Positions 27,183 to 35,454 of a DNA stretch of 64,000 nt are shown piece after piece. Position numbers and translations under genes: made by a program. The notes beneath the pieces were generated by a model. It saw only the letters and a program-made list of their open reading frames with translations, had not been told where the DNA came from and made no database searches. This DNA is from MR-S7 sp000400995 (GTDB lineage: Bacteria; Pseudomonadota; Gammaproteobacteria; Burkholderiales; Burkholderiaceae_C), in assembly GCF_045291395.1 (NCBI RefSeq), contig NZ_CP152342.1, forward strand, positions 1,798,001-1,862,000, in the 5' to 3' direction. Each line of letters opens with the position of its first letter. Position 1 is the first letter of the stretch.

Positions 27183-27252
27183 GAATCAAGCCGATAACGT
27201 GGAAGCGGGGCAACTTCAACTTCAGATAGCCTGCTGAAGATGAGTAGGCCGT

Positions 27253-29424
27253 TCAACTGCCCAGAGCAAGCTGCGCAGTAAACAACTCTGCAGGCTTGGG
27301 GTGCCCAAAAAGATACCCCTGCGCCTCTTTGCAGCCATGGTGATATAGTCTATCCCGCTGTGCCTGCGTTTCTACGCCCTCGGCAATAACCTCTAGATTG
27401 AAGTTTCGTGCAATGTCCAAAATGGCGCGCACAACTGCATCGTCCTGCTTTGACTCTACAATCTGCTGAACGAAAGCGCGGTCGATCTTGATGCGCGTCA
27501 GCGGATAATGCTTGAGAAGGCTGAGTGACGCATACCCTGTGCCGAAATCATCAAAAGCGATGCCTACGCCAATTTCATGAAGTGCTCGAAGGGGAGGTAG
27601 AACAATGGTTTCGTTATCGAGGGCGATATTCTCTGTGATCTCCAGTTCCAGAGCGTGAGCGGGCAGGGCATGCCGAGTTAGAGCCTCCAGTACTTTATTG
27701 TATAAATCTCCAGCGCGAAATTGTGCGCCAAACAAATTAACTCCCACGCGAAATTTCTGTAAACCTGCACTCCGCCAGAGTGCTGCTTGAGCGCAAGCCT
27801 TATCCAGAATCCAATCTCCGACGATTGCGGCCAAGGGGCCATTTTCTAGCACTGGAATAAATTCCCTGGGCGGAAGCAAGCCGCGGCTGGGATGCTGCCA
27901 GCGAATCAACGCCTCGGCGCCGACAAGAGCACCGTCTTCGATGCAAACCTGAGGTTGGTAATACAGCACCAATTCCCCGTTCTCAACTGCATGATGTAAT
28001 TCGCTGTCATACAGTCTGCGTGAACTGGCTGCGGACCGTAGCTCCGGTTCGAAGACCAAAGCATGTCCTTTCTTGTTCGCCTTAGCATGGAAAAGCGCAA
28101 GATCAGCATTTGCAATGAGTTCAGTCGCTTCGCTCGCATGTTGAGGTATCAACGCGATGCCACAGCTCACTGCAATGTGAAGGTTATGCCCGTCCACCTC
28201 AATCGGACGTTTGATCACTGCGATCGCCTCATCAGCGATTCTTTGGGCTTTCTCCACTGCATTAATATTGCATAGATGTATAGCAAATTCATCGCCACCA
28301 ATACGGGCGACAACGTCTTCAGTCTTGGCGAGACTGCGCAACCGGTGTCCAACCTCGCAGAGTATGCGGTCTCCGACAGCGTGTCCTAAGGTATCGTTGA
28401 TGTCTTTGAAGCCATCGAGGTCCAGCATCAGAGCCGCGCTAGGTCGCCCTGTCGAGATGCTGTCTTCAATCGATCGCTGATAGAGTCCGCGGTTGGCCAG
28501 CCCGGTGAGCATGTCGAAATTCGCCAAACGAGTGAGTTCCTCCTGTTGTTTGAGCCGCTCACTGATATCTTGGACAATGGCCCCAAATCGGATCTGATCA
28601 TTGTCTACCCACAAGGATGCGGCCAACTCCACAGGGAACTCTGAGCCATTCTTGCGCATACCTGTGACTTCTATGGGCGCATCGGATTGCTCTCCCAGTA
28701 GAGCGACTGCCGCGGCAATGCGCAATCGAAATGCTGCGCGCTGGTGAGCGGGCATCAACATTTCGATGCTCCGCCCCATCAGTTCGGCAGGCTGATAGCC
28801 AAACATCTTTGTTGCCGCCTCGTTCCAGGCGATGATTCGACAATCTGCGCCGAACGAAACGATCGCTGAAGGAGAGTGCTCTGCCAAGGCATCGAACCTG
28901 GACGTTCCCTTGTGTCCAGCCATTCCTATGCGACGCAACTCCAACTTGTCGCAGACGATTCGGGCCAGTTCACGCAAAGCCGTCTTGTCGGAGTCGGAAA
29001 GGCCTTCTCGGGGTTGGTGATCAATGACGCAAAGCGCACCGAGAGGCCATCCCTTGGGCGAAACAAGGGGCACGCCTGCATAGAACCGGATCCCAAACGC
29101 CCCTTGCACCAACGGGTTGTCATGAAAACGCTCATCAAGCAATGCGTCCGGCACCACCATGACATCGTCCTGAGCAATGGCATGGGCGCAAAACGACAGA
29201 TCCCTGCGCATGTCGGTATCACCGATGCCTTTGCTGGCGGCGAAGAATACATGGTCATTTCCGACAAGATTTACAGCTGCAACAGGTACACTGAAAATCC
29301 TGGTGGCCATGGTCACGATGGGTTCTAAGCTGGGCAGTTCCTTGCCCTCGTCGAATTCATACTCCGCCAATGCTGCCAAGCGGAGTGGTTCGCTTTCGAG
29401 AACTGGCGGGCATTGCATGGACAT
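27253..29424 (-). CDS. GAF-PAS-GGDEF-EAL c-di-GMP signalling protein
   Basis: 723 residues. GAF at about 30-165 (FCAHAIAQDDVMVVPDA), PAS at 175-290 (AWNEAATKMFGYQPAELMGR), GGDEF near 300-460 (DLDGFKDINDTLGHAVGD, ARIGGDEFAIHL), EAL at 470-715 (GAEALIRW, EITENI, FDDFGTGYASLSLL, RIKIDRAF, AEGVET). Catalytic residues of both output domains are present, but the inhibitory RxxD before GGDEF is replaced by KTED. No membrane segment, so likely cytosolic. It is a diverged paralogue, identical in length and domain order, of the protein at 35455-37626. Confidence 0.93.
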   Translation of the reverse strand: MSMQCPPVLESEPLRLAALAEYEFDEGKELPSLEPIVTMATRIFSVPVAAVNLVGNDHVFFAASKGIGDTDMRRDLSFCAHAIAQDDVMVVPDALLDERFHDNPLVQGAFGIRFYAGVPLVSPKGWPLGALCVIDHQPREGLSDSDKTALRELARIVCDKLELRRIGMAGHKGTSRFDALAEHSPSAIVSFGADCRIIAWNEAATKMFGYQPAELMGRSIEMLMPAHQRAAFRLRIAAAVALLGEQSDAPIEVTGMRKNGSEFPVELAASLWVDNDQIRFGAIVQDISERLKQQEELTRLANFDMLTGLANRGLYQRSIEDSISTGRPSAALMLDLDGFKDINDTLGHAVGDRILCEVGHRLRSLAKTEDVVARIGGDEFAIHLCNINAVEKAQRIADEAIAVIKRPIEVDGHNLHIAVSCGIALIPQHASEATELIANADLALFHAKANKKGHALVFEPELRSAASSRRLYDSELHHAVENGELVLYYQPQVCIEDGALVGAEALIRWQHPSRGLLPPREFIPVLENGPLAAIVGDWILDKACAQAALWRSAGLQKFRVGVNLFGAQFRAGDLYNKVLEALTRHALPAHALELEITENIALDNETIVLPPLRALHEIGVGIAFDDFGTGYASLSLLKHYPLTRIKIDRAFVQQIVESKQDDAVVRAILDIARNFNLEVIAEGVETQAQRDRLYHHGCKEAQGYLFGHPKPAELFTAQLALGS

Positions 29425-29695
29425 CCTCCCACGACAAGTAAAGTCAAGAATTTAGAGCAAATGACTTCGCTCCTCAAGTCGGGAAAGGCGCTTTCTTTAC
29501 TTGGCATCGCGGGAGGGGTATCCACCCTCCGGTCGCCTAGGCCGCTACACATCTGCGAGCGCAGCTAGCCTCACAAAGATATCCGCAGTACGCCTCTTCT
29601 GTGCCTTGAAGGCCACAAAAACAGGTGCGGCTGGAGCCAGCAGATGCCACGGTTTAGCAGTGATTCGGTTGACTTAGCTCCCGGCCCGAGAAAAG

Positions 29696-31138
29696 ATGCG
29701 TGCTTGCACCAAAAGGTCACTCATGCGCTTTTCGCCTTCCTTGTTTCCAAGCACCGCGACGAGACGCTCTCACGTGTCCGACCTGATCAGTCTCAGCTGT
29801 TTGATCTTCGGCGCGAGCTTGCTGGGCATTGCCACCCGGCCTGACGGCTTCTTCGCGGTCTTCTGGCCGGCCAACGCGCTTCTAGCGGGTGTAATGGTGC
29901 GACGCCCAGAATTGACAAAGGCGCAAGGCTGGGTCGCTGCAGGGCTTGGTTATATCACTGCCGATCTGATTACTGGTAATTCCCTATTTGCTACTTTGTG
30001 GCTCACTTTTTCCAACATTGCAGGTGCTGCAGTTGCTGCAGCGCTGTTATTGCGAACCGACGAAGCCACATGGCGCATGCAGCGCCAGCTCTCGGCGCTG
30101 TATTTATTACTTGCATGCAGTGCGGCATCTGCTGTTGCAACGATTACTGGCTGCGGTGCCGGATCCATAGTTTTTAATACTTCGCTGCATGTGGCTGCCA
30201 TGCTCTGGTTCAGCACGGAATTGATGAACTACGTTCTCGTATTACCGGTATTGCTGACCATGCCCGTCTCTTGGCAAGAGATACGGACAGGCACAGCACA
30301 ACAGATGCCTCCTTGGCTGCGTTGGGGCCCATTAATCTCGGTGGTGCTTAGTGAAATCAGCGCCTTTCTTCTGGGAGGTCCTGGTGCTATCGCCTTTGTA
30401 GTTCCCGCGTTGCTCTGGTGCGCGTTGACCTACAAAGTGTTCCTTGTAACTCTCCTGAGCATGACGGTTTGCTTCTGGAAGACGCTGGAAGTGGCTTCTT
30501 ACGCCTTTGTTTTTACCCCCGACCATTTGCCCTCCGTATTCTCGTTTCGGATGGGAGTCACTTTACTTTCGCTGGGGCCTCTCGCTGTCGCATGCGCGAG
30601 CGCTGCACGCAATGATGCACTGCAAAAACTTGACAAAGCCGTGAATCTGGATTTTCTTACTGGCGCTATGACTCGGCGTGCTTTCATGAGTGGTGGTGAA
30701 AGACTGCTTGCACGGCTAGCAAGGGAGAAGGATTGCGTAGCAGTGATGATGATCGATATTGATCACTTTAAAAATATCAACGATGCACACGGTCATGGCG
30801 CCGGAGATGTCGTGCTCGCCGGTTTCGCGTTGACCATTTCTCAATTGCTGCGGCCGGGCGACCTGTTTGGCAGGCTGGGTGGAGAGGAGTTTGCGGTGCT
30901 TCTGCCCCGAACCGGGCAGGAGAGTGCGCTCGCTATTGCGGCCCGGCTTGTCAACGCAGTGCGCAACACAGCCAACACCTTGCCAGATGGAATTTTGGTG
31001 TACATAACGGCAAGCATCGGTGTAATACAGGTCTCGGTTATCTCAGCCGACAACACGCTCGACAGCCTGCTCAAAGCAGCTGACAAGCGACTGTATCAAG
31101 CCAAGCGTAACGGACGCGATCAGACCGTGGCGAGCTGA
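29696..31138 (+). CDS. Membrane diguanylate cyclase (MASE-like sensor + GGDEF)
   Basis: 480 residues. The N-terminal 300 residues form about eight membrane helices of MASE1-like character (FAVFWPANALLAGVMVRRPE, LGYITADLITGNSLFATLWL). A C-terminal GGDEF domain follows: DIDHFKNINDAHGHGAGD and GRLGGEEFAVLLPR, with an RPGD inhibitory site five residues upstream. The active site and product-inhibition site are both intact, so it should make c-di-GMP. The sensed signal is unknown. It is divergent from the GAF-PAS-GGDEF-EAL gene to the left; the 271-base spacer between them has a GGAGGGG..CCACCCTCC hairpin around 29510-29532. Confidence 0.9.
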   Translation: MRACTKRSLMRFSPSLFPSTATRRSHVSDLISLSCLIFGASLLGIATRPDGFFAVFWPANALLAGVMVRRPELTKAQGWVAAGLGYITADLITGNSLFATLWLTFSNIAGAAVAAALLLRTDEATWRMQRQLSALYLLLACSAASAVATITGCGAGSIVFNTSLHVAAMLWFSTELMNYVLVLPVLLTMPVSWQEIRTGTAQQMPPWLRWGPLISVVLSEISAFLLGGPGAIAFVVPALLWCALTYKVFLVTLLSMTVCFWKTLEVASYAFVFTPDHLPSVFSFRMGVTLLSLGPLAVACASAARNDALQKLDKAVNLDFLTGAMTRRAFMSGGERLLARLAREKDCVAVMMIDIDHFKNINDAHGHGAGDVVLAGFALTISQLLRPGDLFGRLGGEEFAVLLPRTGQESALAIAARLVNAVRNTANTLPDGILVYITASIGVIQVSVISADNTLDSLLKAADKRLYQAKRNGRDQTVAS

Positions 31139-31411
31139 TGGGTGGGCGCTCCATGCCGGTAGCGCGGCGTAATTCGCAAAAAAGCGAATCGGGTTTTTCC
31201 AGCTCGCTGAAGGGCTTTGTGGCGTATCGAAAAGCCCATAAAACAGAGAAGGTACCCCCGGACAGAGTGCCTGGCGGGGCACGGCATACACATCACGACC
31301 CTAGACGAGCGAGGAGGCGCTGCTGTCCGATTTCTGGCTTCATGGCACACTGCCGCCCGCATGTTCTTGTCATCTCCCTCAATCACTTTTCGTCTCAATA
31401 GAAGTAGACAC

Positions 31412-34384
31412 ATGGGCAACGTGCGGTTGTCCCATGTCATTGCCCTGGGCCTCGCTGGGATTGTGGGTGCATGCGCGCTTTACTGGGCAATGCTGTTGGA
31501 GGGGCACAAGGTGCAGCGCTCCCACTTGGAGCAGCAGACCCAGCTGCGAGCCTCGCAAGTGGCACGGGCTCTGGCAGCGCAAGTATCGGCACTTTTTTCG
31601 GGGTTGGACTACGCTACGCGCAACTTGGCATCGGCATACGAGGCCCGTGACATGAGTGCGTTTCTGTTGGCGCAAGAAACCTTGCGGCGCACTACCCCTT
31701 CGGGAGCCATCCTTCAAGTCGCAGTTGCAGACAGCAACGGCAAAGTGGTGTACTCCAGTCTGCAAGGTACTAATGCGCTGGCAGTCGGCATCGGCGACCG
31801 AGAGCATTTTCAGGTGCACAAACAAGGCGCCGTTCAAGGATTGCATGTAGGGCGGCCCATACTGGGACGGGTCTCTCAACAGTGGTCCATACCACTGTCC
31901 CGAGCGCTGATGCGCAACGGTCGCTTTGATGGGGTTCTGGTCGTTGCGCTGTCGCCCTCCTATCTCTCGAGCTTTTTCCGGGATGTGTTCGGGCAGCCCA
32001 ATGACGTCGTGCTGCTGCTGAGAAACGACGGCATGTACCTGGCGCGTTCTCATGGAGAGCAGAGTGTCTTGGGCACGTCGGTGCCGCCGGAGCGGCAATT
32101 TCTCACCGATGTGTCGCATCAGTATGGCGCCTACGAGGTGGTGGCCCAGGTTGACGGCGTAAGGCGCTACTACGCATGGAGTCGTACACCAGGATTTCCG
32201 ATGGTCGTGAGTGCAGGCCTAGACAAACAAGCCGCCCTTGCTCCCTTGCTCCCTTCATTGAAAACTAGCCTGATTCGCAACGGCGTGGCCACGGCGGTGC
32301 TATTGCTCGGTGCTTCGCTGATTGCCTGGCTCGCTGTTCAGCGAGCTAGAGGTCAAGCCCAATTGGCCGAGCGCGACGCTCTGCTGCGTAAACTGGTGGA
32401 GCAGGTGCCTGGTGCTTTGTTTCAGCTCAAGCGTAGTGCCAGTGGGGCGCACAGCTTTCCTTTCGCTGGGGCTGCCCTCTACCAATTGCATGGAGTCCGT
32501 TTTGCAGGCAGTCCCGGTGACACCACTGACCTTGTTCCAATGTTGCACCCTGATGATGCGCATCGGGTGCTGCACTCAGTGCAGGCCTCGGCTCGCTATC
32601 TGAGTCCTTGGGAACAAATCTACCGCCTGAAACTTGCCAACGGTACTGTCCGGTGGATGCACGGCCATGCCAACCCTGAACGCACGCCCGATGGCGGCGT
32701 GCTTTGGCATGGCTATATACACGACATATCAGAGGAACGTGCCACCCAGGAAGCTCTGCGTGAGAGCGAGGAGCGGGTCCGTCTAACTGTCGACGCAGTG
32801 AAAGACGGCATGTGGCAATGGGATGTTGTGGAGGATAGGCTCGTATGGGACGCGCGTTGCCAATCGATGCTGGGCAATGGCCATGAAAAACGCCAGGGCA
32901 ATCTTCAGGACTTCTATGCAATGGTCCACCCTCGTGATCTGGAGCGTGTCCAGACAGCTTTGAGTAGCAATCTGGAGCGTGATAGTGAGTATCGGCAGGA
33001 AATAAGACTGCGCACCGCCAATGGTGGATGGCTATGGGTCGAGACTCGAGGGCAAGTCATCAACCGTGACGATCACGGGAAGCCCTTGCGTATGCTTGGC
33101 ATGCACAGTGACATTAACCGCCGAGTGGAGTCCGAGCGTTTGGTAAGGGCCTTGCTTGATCAAAGCAGTGCGGTCATTTTTTTGACCTCGCCGAGTCGGT
33201 ACATCGTGCATGCCAATGACCGCGCGATACAACTTTTTGGGCCATTGCAAGGCCAAAGCGTACGGATCATTCATCCCAACCAAGAGAGCTTTGAGAGGGT
33301 CGCTGGCCATTACCCCGAACTGCGCATTCAGGGATGGTCTCGCTCAGAAGCCCAACTGCAGCTTCAGGATGGATCGCTGCGCTGGTTTGACATGTACGGC
33401 ACGCTGCTTGATCCCGAAGACCCAGAGGGCAACGTGATCTGGACTGCGCATGATGTGGATGATCGCCATCGTGCGCAAACTGCACTGGTAACGGCTCAAC
33501 AACGGCTTCTCGCACTCATTGACCATTTCCCCGGCGGAGTGCTGCTCGATGATCCGAAGGCACGGCAAATCGTGGCGGCTAATGCGACACTGTTCCAACT
33601 ACTGGGCGTCGATGGCTTTTCGGCAGAGAAGGGGAAGGGCTCCCGCGCTGCTTTAGCATTGTTACTGCCTCTTGCCATCCGAGAAATGCTGCTGCCAGTG
33701 GATCCACAAGCAGCTGTTCAACTGGGCACAGAATTGCAGTTTCCCGATGGCCGAATTCTGGAAATGGATCAAGTGCTGTTGCAGGCACAGCAGCGCAGTC
33801 TGGGACGCATATCCATCCTGCGGGATATCACTGAAAGCCGTCGCCGACAGTCAGTACTGGAGCAATTGGCTGCGACAGACACTTTGACAGAATTGCCCAA
33901 CCGCCGGACATTCATGGCCCGCCTTACGGAAGAATTTCGAGCGGTGAGAGATGGTCGCCATCCCGCAGGCGCCATAGTAATGTTGGATATTGATTATTTC
34001 AAACGTATCAACGATACATATGGGCATGCTGTGGGGGATGAGGTACTCAAGGATTTGGCGGCGTTGATGCGCAATAGTTTGCGCATCACCGATATGCCTG
34101 GCAGGCTGGGGGGAGAAGAGTTTGCTATTTTGCTGCCAGGCACTGAAGTGAAGCAGTGCTTGGCACTGGCTGAGCGTTTACGACAGTCGATTGAGACTCA
34201 TCCTACACAGTCCTCGGCTGGTGAGATTGCCTACACAGTAAGCTTTGGCGCCTGTGTGCTGAATATGCAGACGCGTGGGCCGGACCAGTGCCTCGCTCGA
34301 GCTGATGAGGCACTCTACCATTCAAAGCGGACAGGGCGAAATCGGGTCACTCTTTGGACTGAAGAAATGGATAAACTGGTCTGA
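31412..34384 (+). CDS. Cache-PAS-GGDEF membrane diguanylate cyclase
   Basis: 990 residues from ATG 31412. One membrane helix (LSHVIALGLAGIVGACALYW), a periplasmic double-Cache domain with the typical GDREHFQVHKQG and PILGRVSQQWSIPLSRALM, a second helix near residue 300 (VATAVLLLGASLIAWLAV), about four PAS folds (HPDDAHRVL, HPRDLERV, and two less clear), then GGDEF (DIDYFKRINDTYGHAVGDEV; GRLGGEEFAILLPG) with an RITD inhibitory site. It should sense a small periplasmic ligand and produce c-di-GMP. An upstream in-frame start at 31217 adds 65 residues that are not helix- or signal-like. Confidence 0.9.
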   Translation: MGNVRLSHVIALGLAGIVGACALYWAMLLEGHKVQRSHLEQQTQLRASQVARALAAQVSALFSGLDYATRNLASAYEARDMSAFLLAQETLRRTTPSGAILQVAVADSNGKVVYSSLQGTNALAVGIGDREHFQVHKQGAVQGLHVGRPILGRVSQQWSIPLSRALMRNGRFDGVLVVALSPSYLSSFFRDVFGQPNDVVLLLRNDGMYLARSHGEQSVLGTSVPPERQFLTDVSHQYGAYEVVAQVDGVRRYYAWSRTPGFPMVVSAGLDKQAALAPLLPSLKTSLIRNGVATAVLLLGASLIAWLAVQRARGQAQLAERDALLRKLVEQVPGALFQLKRSASGAHSFPFAGAALYQLHGVRFAGSPGDTTDLVPMLHPDDAHRVLHSVQASARYLSPWEQIYRLKLANGTVRWMHGHANPERTPDGGVLWHGYIHDISEERATQEALRESEERVRLTVDAVKDGMWQWDVVEDRLVWDARCQSMLGNGHEKRQGNLQDFYAMVHPRDLERVQTALSSNLERDSEYRQEIRLRTANGGWLWVETRGQVINRDDHGKPLRMLGMHSDINRRVESERLVRALLDQSSAVIFLTSPSRYIVHANDRAIQLFGPLQGQSVRIIHPNQESFERVAGHYPELRIQGWSRSEAQLQLQDGSLRWFDMYGTLLDPEDPEGNVIWTAHDVDDRHRAQTALVTAQQRLLALIDHFPGGVLLDDPKARQIVAANATLFQLLGVDGFSAEKGKGSRAALALLLPLAIREMLLPVDPQAAVQLGTELQFPDGRILEMDQVLLQAQQRSLGRISILRDITESRRRQSVLEQLAATDTLTELPNRRTFMARLTEEFRAVRDGRHPAGAIVMLDIDYFKRINDTYGHAVGDEVLKDLAALMRNSLRITDMPGRLGGEEFAILLPGTEVKQCLALAERLRQSIETHPTQSSAGEIAYTVSFGACVLNMQTRGPDQCLARADEALYHSKRTGRNRVTLWTEEMDKLV

Positions 34385-34443
34385 TCAGAGAGGCCAGTCC
34401 ATACCATTATAAAGATGTGAATTTCTGCATAATGAGCAGATAG

Positions 34444-35199
34444 CTATCCCGTATTGCGTTGTCCGTCAATGGCTTTAAGCACTAACTCTTTCTGGAAAAA
34501 GGCGTCACTCATAAACACCAAGCCGCGGCCGAATACCGCTCGCACAGGCAGCGCCAGTCCCGTGGACTTTAGCGTCTTGCGCCGCAATCGAGACAACTGG
34601 GCTTCAATGCGATGAAAGTTATCCTGGGAATGAACTGCTTCCGTGACCCCGATGAGCGTCTCCTTGGTGACCAGAACGTCTTGCGTTGCCATCAAGCAGG
34701 TCAGAAGCTCTGACTCGCGGCTCGTTAGAGGTACGGCTTTCAGGTTTGGCGCAATTAATCGATGCGCAAACGTATCTAGTTTCCACGACCTGAACTGTTG
34801 GGCTCTCATGCTTGATGGTGATAGCCGACGCAACTGGGAGCGAATCCCTGCCGCCAACACCCGTAGATCGGTGGTCTTGCCCACGCACTGCAGGGCACCT
34901 GCGTTGAGTGCAATGGTGCGGCTTTTTGCATCGCAAAGGGTCAGCGCAACCACAGGAATGTTATGTACCGCCAGTCTTTTGACCAGATCCAAGTTGCTTC
35001 CGGGCCTCTCCAGTTCTACAACCACCAAGTCAGCACGCTTACGCAGCAGATGTCCGTAGAACCTCTCGGCCGACTCGACATCCCAAGCCTGCATGCCCGC
35101 ATCAAGCAGGAAGCGGGAAACATTGGAACGAATGGCTTCGTCTTGGGCGACCACCGCGATCGTGGATTTTGAGGATGATAAAGATACTTGGTGTGGCAT
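34444..35199 (-). CDS. OmpR-like response regulator with degenerate receiver
   Basis: About 251 residues from ATG 35199 (longer starts at 35250 or TTG 35262 are possible). The receiver fold is recognisable (STIAVVAQDEAIRSNVSRFL) but the usual phospho-acceptor Asp is Glu (DLVVVELERPG, residue 62), the acidic pair is QD, and the conserved KP is KT. A winged-helix domain follows (VPLTSRESELLTCLMATQDV; AQLSRLRRKTL). Such regulators generally work without phosphorylation; Glu may mimic the active state. It faces convergently the Cache-PAS-GGDEF gene and may control the cluster. Confidence 0.8.
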   Translation of the reverse strand: MPHQVSLSSSKSTIAVVAQDEAIRSNVSRFLLDAGMQAWDVESAERFYGHLLRKRADLVVVELERPGSNLDLVKRLAVHNIPVVALTLCDAKSRTIALNAGALQCVGKTTDLRVLAAGIRSQLRRLSPSSMRAQQFRSWKLDTFAHRLIAPNLKAVPLTSRESELLTCLMATQDVLVTKETLIGVTEAVHSQDNFHRIEAQLSRLRRKTLKSTGLALPVRAVFGRGLVFMSDAFFQKELVLKAIDGQRNTG

Positions 35200-35454
35200 G
35201 CTGACTCGCTGGCGAGGTGGGCGACTGGCTTCACTTCGCGCACCATGCATGTTAGTTCTCAAAGGATCGCGTTTTTTTCTGATTGACAGAGATTAACAGA
35301 CGTAGTCCACTCTTTTGAGCGTTCGCGCATGGCTGGTGTCCAGATAGGGCGAGGGATTGCATGTTTGTTCGCTCTTTCTTGGCAGGACCTCTAGAGGGAA
35401 ATGTGAAAGTATCTTTGGATTCGAGTCCTTGTTAATCTGTGGGTATTTATTTTA

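Noticed and set aside
29425..29695. c-di-GMP (GEMM) riboswitch before the GGDEF genes
   Set aside because: A hairpin GGAGGGG..CCACCCTCC exists but the conserved GCAAACC/GGGACGCAAAGCC core is absent.
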